The position numbers were made by a program, and so were the translations under genes. Source: Clostridia bacterium (GTDB lineage Bacteria > Bacillota > Clostridia > Oscillospirales > CAG-272). From it: DNA of 61,664 nt. Location of the stretch: contig JAGASS010000028.1 in the NCBI GenBank assembly GCA_017621655.1, forward strand, positions 1-61,664, in the 5' to 3' direction. The notes below the pieces were generated by a model. It was not told the DNA's origin. It saw only the letters and a list, made by a program, of their open reading frames with translations, and made no database searches. Below, piece by piece: positions 1 through 6,741 of this stretch; within the stretch, counting starts at the first letter, position 1, and every line of letters begins with the position of its first letter.

Positions 1-62
1 AAACTGATCGACAAAACCCCACCACCTGAGAAAAAATATCTTAGTACACCAACATGTGAGGA

Positions 63-479
63 TTGTTGATATTTACTACACTGGATATCTACAGCCACAT
101 GACCGACACCATGCAGATGCAGGCGGCGGTGAGCATTGACCGCAAGATCGGGCGCACTGACGCGCAGATGCCCGTGGTCGAACAAACACCCACGGCAGCC
201 ACGAATACACCCGTAAACGCCCCGTGTGCGCCCACAGAGCCTCATCCCGAGCCCGTCCCGAGAAAGATACGCAAATCCGGCACCGGATGCCTGTATCAGA
301 TCAACGACAACCTCTGGGAAGGCAGCTTCTTCCCAAGACTGCCGAACGGCAAACGAAAGAAATTCAACGTCTACGCCGAAACCCGCGAGCAGTGCGAAAT
401 CAAACTCGCCGAGATGATTGAAAGAATCAAAGCGGAGATCGCGGAAGAGAAAGCAAAACTAAAAGAGGGCGACTCGTAA
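63..479 (+). pseudogene. Truncated tyrosine integrase (C-terminal remnant)
   Basis: The first ~25 residues (TTLDIYSHMTDTMQ, then an AAVSIDRKIG-like tail) match the end of the catalytic domain of Tn916/phage-type tyrosine recombinases, including the YSH segment that carries the nucleophilic Tyr. After a Pro/Thr-rich linker (about residues 38-66) comes a compact module (about 70-130: GTGCLYQINDNLWEGSFFPR) resembling the integrase AP2-like DNA-binding fold, here at the C-terminus. An in-frame TGA at 57-59 cuts the frame just before the catalytic end, and the only start is a TTG at 63 with no ribosome site. The Arg/His catalytic residues are absent. I read this as a decayed integrase, the scar of an integrative element next to the tRNA-Pro cluster at 1526-2016. 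A real domain-only protein is possible but unlikely. Confidence 0.7.
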
Positions 480-565
480 GAGCCGCCCTCAAAATTTGGT
501 ATGCAGTAAGCAAAGAAGTAGCGAATGTTAAATAAGTTTAAATACAATCATATCTTTAAAGCCAA

Positions 566-1453
566 TTAGTCAAAAAAGTCAATGTAGTCCACTGCTTTTT
601 CAAAACCATTTTTATTGTAATGATATTTAACCTCATTTGATTTTAAGCAGGTTAATAACTCAAGATAGTTAAAAACAAGATGCCTAATCGCATGCATTGT
701 GGTAGCTAAAATGTTTCTCTTTTCATTATAAGTGAATTTTACAACTAATTTTTTAGTCTCTCCCTGTTGAAATATGTAATCAGGTAAATAAAAATTGACA
801 ACATATTTACCTTCGGCATTTTTTCTGAACATAGGTTTTACAATGTCGGGAAAAGCTTCTTCAAAACTGCTTAAATCTGGCATTTCATCGATAGGTATAT
901 TTTCTTGGATTAAAAAATAAATTCTATTCGCGGAAAAAGTTCTATAGTGGTTTAAACAGTCTCGAAAATCCTTAAAATATAGAATCAGGTTATCGTTTGC
1001 CATGCGTTCCAGCAAAGGACAGTCCGTAGTTTGACTTTTAAAAGCACTGAATGATTTTGGTAGATTTTTTGGATTGTCAAATTGTTTGTACAATGTTCTG
1101 TGAAAATAGTCGAGAGAAATTCGGAATAGGTTAATAAATGCATATAATTCAAAATACAAATGTGGCAATTTATCATTGCCCGTCATAAGTATTGATATAT
1201 CAATATTTTCTTGATTATTCGCACTTTCTACTTTATTACCTGCTGTATCAACTATAGCACCATAATGCTCAATCATATTCCCAAAATGATAAAATAAACC
1301 TTGAATGTGCCAATCAATTTTGGAGATACGTTGTAATTGTTCATTATATATCCCGCATTTATTACAGAATTCTAAAGTATCTGCTTTTGCAATTTCAATT
1401 GCTCTTTTGATTTCTTTAATTTCATCTGTTAAATTCGCAAAACTAACTTCCAT
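566..1453 (-). CDS. Hypothetical protein with a HEPN-like RX4H motif
   Basis: A 295-residue protein I do not recognise. It is predicted soluble and mostly helical, with no signal peptide or membrane segment. Near residues 164-173 it has the sequence FRDCLNHYRTF, an R-x4-H spacing like the catalytic motif of HEPN ribonucleases, inside a helical region; this is suggestive only. Two Cys near the N-terminus (CNKCG, about residues 30-34) could bind metal. The gene is AT-rich compared with the core genes and lies between an integrase remnant and a tRNA-Pro, which suggests transfer. It is monocistronic: a bidirectional terminator at 1492-1524 separates it from the tRNA. It could be a defence or abortive-infection protein, but nothing in the sequence proves it. 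Confidence 0.65.
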   Translation of the reverse strand: MEVSFANLTDEIKEIKRAIEIAKADTLEFCNKCGIYNEQLQRISKIDWHIQGLFYHFGNMIEHYGAIVDTAGNKVESANNQENIDISILMTGNDKLPHLYFELYAFINLFRISLDYFHRTLYKQFDNPKNLPKSFSAFKSQTTDCPLLERMANDNLILYFKDFRDCLNHYRTFSANRIYFLIQENIPIDEMPDLSSFEEAFPDIVKPMFRKNAEGKYVVNFYLPDYIFQQGETKKLVVKFTYNEKRNILATTMHAIRHLVFNYLELLTCLKSNEVKYHYNKNGFEKAVDYIDFFD

Positions 1454-1491
1454 AGTCTTTCCCCTGAATTCTTAACAAATATAGGTTATGT

Positions 1492-1524
1492 AAAACGACC
1501 TTGGTTTAATCCAAGGTCGTTTTT
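1492..1524. terminator. Bidirectional intrinsic terminator
   Basis: A perfect 13-bp stem (AAAACGACCTTGG with CCAAGGTCGTTTT) around the loop TTTAAT, with A/T tracts on both sides. On the minus strand it directly follows the CCA end of tRNA-Pro and would end that transcript. Confidence 0.85.
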
Positions 1525-1525
1525 G

Positions 1526-1601
1526 TGGTCCGAGTGACAGGGATCGAACCTGCGGCCTGATGGTCCCAAACCACCCGCGCTCCCAGCTGCGCCACACCCG
1601 G
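1526..1601 (-). tRNA. tRNA-Pro (anticodon UGG)
   Basis: On the minus strand a complete 76-nt tRNA folds. The acceptor CCGGGTG pairs with CACTCGG (one G-U), followed by discriminator A and an encoded CCA. The D arm starts at GCGC. The anticodon stem GGTGG/CCATC holds loop TTTGGGA, giving anticodon UGG. The T stem GCAGG/CCTGT holds TTCGATC. It is the only intact one of three tRNA-Pro-like sequences in tandem (see 1760-1799 and 1961-2016). Confidence 0.95.
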
Positions 1602-1759
1602 ATATCTATTCAATTTTTGATCTTTTTGCGTGGAAGTGGGACAAACTGTGGTCAAACTCAAATTCCACGCTTTTTTGAGTTTTCATAAAACCCCGAAAGT
1701 CCGCACCGTTAAAGGCTTTTCGGGACTTTCGCGAAATCACGGCAATTTGTGCTAGGCAC

Positions 1760-1799
1760 GCTCCCAAAGCAGGCGCGCTACCAACTGCGCTACATCCCG
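1760..1799 (-). pseudogene. tRNA-Pro 5' half (degenerate copy)
   Basis: Forty nucleotides match a bacterial tRNA-Pro from position 1 through the anticodon loop (CGGGATGTAGCGC start, GCTTTGGGAGC end). The sequence then diverges abruptly and no 3' half with a T arm or CCA follows. The break just after the anticodon loop is where tRNA-targeting integrases commonly recombine, so this may be an att-site scar. Confidence 0.7.
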
Positions 1800-1960
1800 A
1801 AATTATTAAATTTTGCTGTTCTGGGTAAACGTTGATTTTTGCTTTGTCCGCCCTGCTTGCGGTGCCCAAAATTCTATTCTCGCATTCGCTCGAAGAATTT
1901 TGACCGCTACGCCAAGATCGCGCTCGCTTCATCCGACACAGTCGGCGCTCGCGCTCCTTG

Positions 1961-2016
1961 CCCAAAGCAGGCGCAGCTACGGGCACTTACTGCGTAAGTG
2001 CGTGCGCTACATCCCG
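1961..2016 (-). pseudogene. tRNA-Pro 5' half with a hairpin inserted in the D arm
   Basis: It starts with the same CGGGATGTAGCGCA as the copy at 1760-1799 and rejoins it at GCGCCTGCTTTGGG, but about 20 nt containing the perfect hairpin GCACTTAC-GCA-GTAAGTGC split the D arm. No 3' half follows. It is the first transcribed element behind the promoter at 2028-2056, so it is probably the ruined ancestral first gene of the tRNA cluster. Confidence 0.6.
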
Positions 2017-2027
2017 ATTACTGATAT

Positions 2028-2056
2028 ATTCTACACTAAAATAGCGGTTTTGTCAA
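2028..2056 (-). promoter_or_regulatory. Sigma-A promoter of the tRNA-Pro cluster
   Basis: On the minus strand: TTGACA (2056-2051), a 17-bp spacer and TAGAAT (2033-2028), placed about 12 nt before the first tRNA-Pro-like sequence. Transcripts would run through both tRNA fragments to the intact tRNA-Pro at 1601-1526. Confidence 0.75.
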
Positions 2057-2103
2057 TATGATTTTTACTCACTCATATTTCCTTTTAGCATAAGATGATA
2101 ACA

Positions 2104-2115
2104 GCGGTTAACCGC
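2104..2115. promoter_or_regulatory. 12-bp perfect palindrome upstream of cotJA
   Basis: GCGGTTAACCGC lies 23 bp before the cotJA start. It could be a regulator site or a small hairpin in the 5' leader. I could not place a convincing sigma-E or sigma-K promoter around it. Confidence 0.35.
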
Positions 2116-2138
2116 AAATATAAAAAAGGAAAAAGAGT

Positions 2139-2378
2139 ATGGAAAGAAACAGATACCCTCGCAGAGGGCAGTCGTGCCCGATGCCGCGGCAGGAAAACCG
2201 TGTAGTGGATACTCCGAGCGACAACTGTCTCTGCGTCAGCCAGCCGATTTCGCTTGGAATATCGTATACGAAAAAACAGACCTTCGGGAAGCTTTATTCG
2301 CCGTGTGACGGCTGGCGGATTGGAACGATATTCCCGGATCTTGATAAGCCCTACTGTGCGGGAGGAATGAGACGATGA
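2139..2378 (+). CDS. cotJA: Spore coat-associated protein CotJA
   Basis: A 79-residue protein whose C-terminal half carries the CotJA signature: YSPCDGWRIGTIFPDLDKPY, the segment that in the family runs from a YSP motif to FP-L-PY. The N-terminal half is Cys/Pro/Arg-rich and variable. CotJA belongs to the CotJ complex, assembled into the inner spore coat from the mother cell; its biochemical role is not settled. The ATG at 2139 follows a purine-rich ribosome site (AAAGGAAAAAGAG). The 3' end overlaps cotJB by 4 bp (ATGA), so the three cotJ genes are translationally coupled. Expression is expected to be mother-cell specific during sporulation, but I could not assign a sigma-E promoter. Confidence 0.9.
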   Translation: MERNRYPRRGQSCPMPRQENRVVDTPSDNCLCVSQPISLGISYTKKQTFGKLYSPCDGWRIGTIFPDLDKPYCAGGMRR

Positions 2379-2641
2379 ACGACAACCGCGCAAGTAAGAA
2401 AGAACTTCTCCACGCAATAGGCGAAGCGAGCTTCGTCCTTGACGACCTTCGACTTTATCTCGACACTCACCCCGACTGCCCCGAGGCGCTCGCTATGTTC
2501 AAGGAATATCAGAACAGGCGCGAAGCGCTCGTGAATCAGTACGAAAAGAGCTACGGTGCGCTTTCGTCCTACGGACCCAACGAAGCCGACACCTGGGTTT
2601 GGAACAAAAACGGATGGCTTGAAGGGAGTGAAATGAACTGA
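2375..2641 (+). CDS. cotJB: Spore coat protein CotJB
   Basis: An 88-residue member of the CotJB family. It shows the family pattern: a helical N-terminus ending in a SFVLDDLRLYLDTHP block (residues about 19-34), then ALAMFKEYQNRR, and a Trp-rich C-terminus (ADTWVWNKNGW). It is thought to act with CotJA and CotJC in the spore coat; no enzymatic role is known. It starts inside the cotJA stop codon and ends one base before cotJC, so the operon is very tight. Its length is normal for the family. Confidence 0.93.
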   Translation: MNDNRASKKELLHAIGEASFVLDDLRLYLDTHPDCPEALAMFKEYQNRREALVNQYEKSYGALSSYGPNEADTWVWNKNGWLEGSEMN

Positions 2642-2642
2642 T

Positions 2643-3245
2643 ATGTTTAGTTACGAAAAAAGATTACAGTTTCCCGTGAATATCAAGACGCCGAACGCAC
2701 GGGCGGCAAAGGTCATCTTATCGCAGTACGGCGGTCCCGACGGGGAGCTTGGCGCGTCGCTTCGCTACTTCTCGCAGAAATTTGCGATGCCGTATCCGCG
2801 CGTCGCGGGATTGCTCAACGACATTGCGACCGAGGAGCTTGCACACCTCGAAATGGTCGGAACGATAGTTCAGCAGCTTACTAAGAATCTGTCGACGGAT
2901 GAGATAATCCGTCAGGGTTTCGACGCATTCTATGTAGACCACACGCTCGGCGTTTACCCCGCGTCTGCGGCAGGCGTGCCTTTTACGGCGGCGTACCTGC
3001 AGTCGAAGGGCGACCCGATAACGGATCTTACCGAGGACATGGGCGCAGAGCAGAAGGCGAGAACGACCTACGACAACATCCTTAAGCTTGTCGACGATCC
3101 CGACGTTATCGCGCCGATACGCTTCCTGCGTCAGCGCGAGATCGTGCATTTCCAGCGCTTCGGTGAAGCACTCGGAATGGTACAGGATCAGCTCGACAGT
3201 AAGAACTTCTACTATTTCAACCCCGCCGATAAACGCGGATGCTAA
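2643..3245 (+). CDS. cotJC: Manganese catalase-like spore coat protein CotJC
   Basis: A 200-residue CotJC, a ferritin-like four-helix protein of the manganese catalase family that sits in the spore coat. Visible metal-site features are ATEELAHLEMVGT (residues about 61-73, E-x2-H) in the second helix and RQREIVHFQRFGEAL (about 163-177, E-x2-H) in the fourth, as expected for a dinuclear metal centre. The family may break down hydrogen peroxide, though in vivo activity of the coat form is unclear. It is the last gene of cotJABC and ends at the terminator at 3244-3269. Length and sequence are normal. Confidence 0.93.
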   Translation: MFSYEKRLQFPVNIKTPNARAAKVILSQYGGPDGELGASLRYFSQKFAMPYPRVAGLLNDIATEELAHLEMVGTIVQQLTKNLSTDEIIRQGFDAFYVDHTLGVYPASAAGVPFTAAYLQSKGDPITDLTEDMGAEQKARTTYDNILKLVDDPDVIAPIRFLRQREIVHFQRFGEALGMVQDQLDSKNFYYFNPADKRGC

Positions 3246-3269
3246 AAAAGAGCCGAACGGCTCTTTTTT
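3244..3269 (+). terminator. Terminator of cotJABC
   Basis: AAAAAAGAGCC-GAAC-GGCTCTTTTTT: a short GC stem flanked by A6/T6, overlapping the cotJC stop codon. Confidence 0.9.
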
Positions 3270-3324
3270 GGTTTTGAGGAATTATATTTATCGCGTTCCC
3301 TCTGTTGACTAACTTTTCGAATTT

Positions 3325-3731
3325 GCGCCACACCTTGTAGGGTGCGACGTCCTCGACGCACCGCCTGCTCCCGCGCTCACTCTGTTCTGGCTGTTTAGAA
3401 TCAGCGCCACACCCTGTAGGGACCAGCATCCTCGACGGTCCGTTATAAAAGTAAAGTAACATCGTTATTTATGCGGGCGACCATGGTCGCCCCTACGAGG
3501 ACGGTTCGAAGTTTCTTGTAGGGGCGAGCATTGCTCGCCCGTCTAATCGTAATGTAACATTCTTTCAAAAGGGGCGTCGAGGTAGGGGTTCCCCGAAGCG
3601 AATGTAATGAGCTTTGGGGGTTCACGTGGCCGTCGCCCCCTACGATAACGTAGTATGATTTTGAACGCCGCGGATAGAGTGAGTGCGACGAATGCGGACC
3701 GTCGAGGATGCCGGTCCCTACGAATAACGTC
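3325..3731. repeat. Cluster of REP-like palindromic repeats
   Basis: Non-coding DNA filled with related GC-rich modules. Two direct copies of a GCGCCACACC-TGTAGGG-CTCGACG unit lie at about 3325-3363 and 3403-3442. An oppositely oriented pair follows: GGGCGACCATGGTCGCCCC (from 3474) and GTAGGGGCGAGCATTGCTCG (to 3543). A larger imperfect palindrome spans about 3566-3652, and a CCGTCGAGGATGCCGGTCCC unit lies at 3691-3731. The same inverted pair recurs at 53092-53162. Spacing is irregular and there are no uniform spacers, so this is not a CRISPR array. Confidence 0.75.
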
Positions 3732-3766
3732 GCGGATAGAGAGATGCAAAAATCGACAATCCGCTA

Positions 3767-3795
3767 TTGACAAAACCGCTTCACCGTGATAAAAT
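3767..3795 (+). promoter_or_regulatory. Sigma-A promoter of leader RNA A
   Basis: TTGACA at 3767-3772, a 17-bp spacer, and TAAAAT at 3790-3795. The flanks resemble the promoter of leader C (CCGCTATTGACAAAA shared). The start site is expected at about 3802, the first base of the long stem. Confidence 0.85.
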
Positions 3796-3801
3796 GAGAA
3801 T

Positions 3802-4011
3802 GCCAAACGAACTTAATATACAGAAACCAAGGGGTATTTTTATCTTTTTTGAGGGGATAATTATATCATTTTTTGACATACTCAAATTATGGATTTGATA
3901 AAATGCAAATTCCACAGATTTGAGTGTGTGAATACCCTTTCTGTATAAGTTTGTTTGGCGACAACCGGAGTTTGCGTTTTTGTGCGTCAGCTTCGGCTGG
4001 CGCACTTTTTT
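3802..4011 (+). promoter_or_regulatory. Structured leader RNA, copy A, with terminator
   Basis: The 5' arm at 3802-3823 (GCCAAACGAACTTAATATACAG) pairs with the 3' arm at 3941-3959 (CTGTATAAGTTTGTTTGGC). Inside, GGGTATT/AATACCC and CATACTCAAAT/ATTTGAGTGTG extend the rod. After the stem come CCGGAG (3965-3970) and a T5 run, then a perfect 10-bp TTCG-capped hairpin with T6 (3982-4011). CCGGAG can pair with CTTCGG at the hairpin apex (3991-3996), a candidate antiterminator. The gene starts 39 bp later. Compare copies at 21464-21618 and 46813-46972. Confidence 0.7.
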
Positions 4012-4049
4012 ATTTATCCAAAACAAACTAAAAAGAGAAAGGAAAATGG

Positions 4050-5984
4050 ATGATGAAAAAACTTTTAACCCTATTGGTGGTTTTGGCGATGATCCTGTCG
4101 CTTGCTTCTTGCGATAAAGATAGCGAGAAGCCGAAAGTAACAACGCCTGAAAGCTCCACCGACACGACCGCTTCGGATACGACGGCACCTGACACTACGG
4201 ATCCCGACTCGACTACCGATCCCGACTCGACTACCGATCCTGACGCGACTACCGATCCTGACGCCACTACCGTTCCGGGCGAAACGACAGATCCTAACGG
4301 CACCACCGCTCCCGGTGGAACCACTACTCCCGGTGGAACAACTGCTCCTGACGGAACAACTACCCCCGGCACTACGCCTAAGCCCCCTGTAACGACTGAT
4401 CCCGAGCCCGATCCTGAGCCCGACGAGGGCGTGACATATACGGGCATGGCGGGTGCGTATGAAATAGAGGTGACCGTTATTGACGGCAAGGGCTCGCTTT
4501 TGCAGTTACAAAAGGAAGAGATGCCTGCCGATATGATAGAAGAACTCGGGCTTAACGGAACCGTTACCGGTGTAATGGTCGTACGTACGGAATTCGGCTC
4601 AGCAGTTGTGAAGAACGGAATCCTTACTCTTTCCGATGACGCCCCGAAGTGGTATCAGTCGGCGCGTTTCGAAGGTACCGCCGCTGAAGAGTATATTGCT
4701 ATTGCAAAAGCGCAGTACAAGTCAATGTATGAATCAGGCAATATTGACAAAGCAGAATATGATATGATGATGGTTCTCCTTAACGGAGAAGAAGTCGCGA
4801 TAGACGAAGATGACTACGTATCCGGAAAGTGTACTGCGCAGATCAAGCTGAACGACGTGAATAAGACCTGCCTTGCTCTCAAAAACGAATCAATGGACGG
4901 AGATATAAAGTATATTTGGGAATGCGAATACACTGCTGACGGTAAAGCAACTAAGGAAATCAGCTATGAAATAGACGGCAACTACTACGACGCTATGGTC
5001 ACTATCTACCGTCCAGACGGAAAGACTGTCGAGGCCAAGGAATGGTACGATCTCATTGTAGATGATAAAACCGGCGAATATGAGCTTGGAGCTTTGGAGT
5101 CCAAGTCTGAATACCGTGAGGACGGTACTGAAACCTGGACAAGATACAATGAGGATGGCTCATATTCTGTTACTGAGTACGACGAGAATGGAGAAAAAGT
5201 CAAGGAAACCGAGTACGATAAAAACGGAAATGTTGTATTCGTGAGCGAATATGACGAATATGGAGACGTAGTCAAGATAACCGAATACGACACTGAAGGT
5301 AACGTAGTATGCGTGAGAGAATACGAAGATTACCGCACGTTTACAGAAACAAGACAAACCGAAATTGGGTCTCTTGTATCAGCATTTTTGGGGAACAAAA
5401 AAGTTTTGGAAGTTCTCTATGATGCCGAAAATAAGGTTGTGTATTCTATAGAGTATTATAACGCAGGTGCAGACGTGAAGCTTTATAAAAACGGTAATGC
5501 TTATAAGACTATCAATATTGGCATGTTCAATGATGAGGATGCCGTTGGCGGTGAGCAGAGCATTGAATACTACCCGGGCTACTATATAGTCTTTGAAAAA
5601 GTAGAAGTACGCACCGATTACGATGTTGATGATAAAGTCACTTATTACGTTGAATATGATTTTGACGGCTATCTTGTTGAAGAACATTACGGAGAAGAAG
5701 TAACTGAATTTGAAGAATACGGGATGCTTTGGAAATATTATTTCGCAGATGAAACATTAGGAGAACCCTTGAGAATCGTTGTTCATTTTAATAACAGGAC
5801 AAGAGTTTGCGTTATGCAGAAAGATGAACTTGGCAGAAAAGTCGTTGATTATCAGCCGATTTGGAACAGTGGTGCAGTCACGCAGATTTGGGTAGACGAA
5901 TACACGTATACGGGTGACTCTTTGGAGGGCGTACGAAAAAGCAGCAAACTATACAGCGTTCCGGACGGATCAATTATCGGATAA
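4050..5984 (+). CDS. Secreted lipoprotein with Thr-rich stalk and YD/MORN-like repeats
   Basis: A 644-residue predicted lipoprotein of unknown function. The signal peptide (MMKKLLTLLVVLAMILS) ends in lipobox LASC, with the lipidated Cys at residue 21. Residues about 25-128 form a Thr/Asp/Pro/Gly-rich stalk built from TTDPD-type repeats, suited to spanning the cell wall. A globular domain follows (about 130-330). Residues about 350-425 contain short tandem units of the form EYDENG-x-VVK-x-TEYD, like the repeats of YwqK/MORN or RHS-type proteins. The ATG at 4050 follows the ribosome site GAGAAAGGA. The gene stands alone between leader RNA A, which should control its transcription, and the terminator at 6001-6032. 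Confidence 0.8.
   Translation: MMKKLLTLLVVLAMILSLASCDKDSEKPKVTTPESSTDTTASDTTAPDTTDPDSTTDPDSTTDPDATTDPDATTVPGETTDPNGTTAPGGTTTPGGTTAPDGTTTPGTTPKPPVTTDPEPDPEPDEGVTYTGMAGAYEIEVTVIDGKGSLLQLQKEEMPADMIEELGLNGTVTGVMVVRTEFGSAVVKNGILTLSDDAPKWYQSARFEGTAAEEYIAIAKAQYKSMYESGNIDKAEYDMMMVLLNGEEVAIDEDDYVSGKCTAQIKLNDVNKTCLALKNESMDGDIKYIWECEYTADGKATKEISYEIDGNYYDAMVTIYRPDGKTVEAKEWYDLIVDDKTGEYELGALESKSEYREDGTETWTRYNEDGSYSVTEYDENGEKVKETEYDKNGNVVFVSEYDEYGDVVKITEYDTEGNVVCVREYEDYRTFTETRQTEIGSLVSAFLGNKKVLEVLYDAENKVVYSIEYYNAGADVKLYKNGNAYKTINIGMFNDEDAVGGEQSIEYYPGYYIVFEKVEVRTDYDVDDKVTYYVEYDFDGYLVEEHYGEEVTEFEEYGMLWKYYFADETLGEPLRIVVHFNNRTRVCVMQKDELGRKVVDYQPIWNSGAVTQIWVDEYTYTGDSLEGVRKSSKLYSVPDGSIIG
4200..4271 (+). repeat. 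Four tandem 18-bp units in the stalk coding region
   Basis: Units at 4200-4217, 4218-4235, 4236-4253 and 4254-4271. The first two are identical (GATCCCGACTCGACTACC); the others differ at two or three positions. Each encodes DPDSTT or DPDATT, so unit gain or loss keeps the frame and changes stalk length. Confidence 0.9.
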
Positions 5985-6000
5985 TACAATAGCAGGGACA

Positions 6001-6032
6001 AAAAATCACGGCTGAAAAGCCGTGATTTTTTT
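6001..6032. terminator. Bidirectional terminator between convergent genes
   Basis: AAAAATCACGGCT-GAAA-AGCCGTGATTTTTTT between the lipoprotein gene and the minus-strand HAD gene. Confidence 0.9.
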
Positions 6033-6038
6033 GCTGTT

Positions 6039-6740
6039 TTATTCTTCCTCAAATATCATCTCTGCCACTATCGGCAGCATATCAAGCGACTGAATTTCGT
6101 AATCCGGCACTATTTCGGGATCGCGTTCATAGCCGCGCAGGTTATACCAAACGGTCGTGATACCTGCGTTTTTTCCGCCTTGAATGTCCGAGGTCAGACT
6201 GTCTCCGACGATGAAGCAATCGGAACGGTCGAGATCGCCGATAAGCTCGAAGCATTTATCAAAAAACTTTGGGTTCGGCTTATCGTATCCGACTCTTTGA
6301 GAGATAAATATCTGCTCAAAATATTTGCCGATTCCGCTTAGTGCTATTCTTCCGTCCTGCACCTTTGCAGTACCGTTTGAAACGACGAAAAGGCGGTATT
6401 TTTGTGATAGCTCGTCGAGCAGCTCCTCTGCGCCGTCGAGGTAAAAATAACTCTGCGAGAGGGCATTTTCGTAGCCGCTTTGCACCTTTACGGGATCGCA
6501 GGTAAGACCGAGATCTGAAAAGAATATTTCAAAACGGCGGTAAAGCACCTGCTCACGCGTAATCTCGCCCTTCTCGAGTAGCTTCCACTGCGAAAGGTTG
6601 ACTTTTGAATAGTGAGCTATCATCTCGTCGGTCGGCGTAACGCCGTTTTCCGACAGCGTTTTGCGCAGTGCGACGTTCTCCGAACGGTGGAAATCAAGGA
6701 GTGTATCGTCGAGGTCGAAAAGTATTGCTTTCTTTTTCAT
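6039..6740 (-). CDS. HAD-superfamily phosphatase, YjjG/YfnB type
   Basis: A 233-residue haloacid dehalogenase-type hydrolase. All four HAD motifs are visible: I, FDLDDTLLD with nucleophile D9 and acid D11; II, VSNGT with S121; III, K154 in GYDKPNPKFF; IV, VGDSLTSDIQGG (about 178-189). The helical cap between motifs I and II is of the C1 type. The sequence fits the YjjG/YfnB subfamily, whose members dephosphorylate nucleoside 5'-monophosphates, including non-canonical pyrimidines, in the cytoplasm; the exact substrate is inferred. It starts one base after the asnA stop and is probably co-transcribed with it. Confidence 0.88.
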   Translation of the reverse strand: MKKKAILFDLDDTLLDFHRSENVALRKTLSENGVTPTDEMIAHYSKVNLSQWKLLEKGEITREQVLYRRFEIFFSDLGLTCDPVKVQSGYENALSQSYFYLDGAEELLDELSQKYRLFVVSNGTAKVQDGRIALSGIGKYFEQIFISQRVGYDKPNPKFFDKCFELIGDLDRSDCFIVGDSLTSDIQGGKNAGITTVWYNLRGYERDPEIVPDYEIQSLDMLPIVAEMIFEEE

Positions 6741-6741
6741 A

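Noticed and set aside
1606..2061. Open frames on both strands across the decayed tRNA-Pro region
   Set aside because: They read through tRNA sequence and tRNA fragments, have no ribosome sites and no recognisable protein.
3325..3731. Possible CRISPR array
   Set aside because: Repeats are of several types, inverted as well as direct, with irregular spacing and no cas genes.
3802..3959. Leader stems as retron msr/msd (long a1/a2-like inverted arms)
   Set aside because: No reverse transcriptase follows any copy; instead each ends in an intrinsic terminator and an envelope-protein gene.
3781..4188. Minus-strand frames over leader A and the start of the lipoprotein gene
   Set aside because: They overlap the promoter, the leader stem and the signal peptide region of a convincing plus-strand gene.
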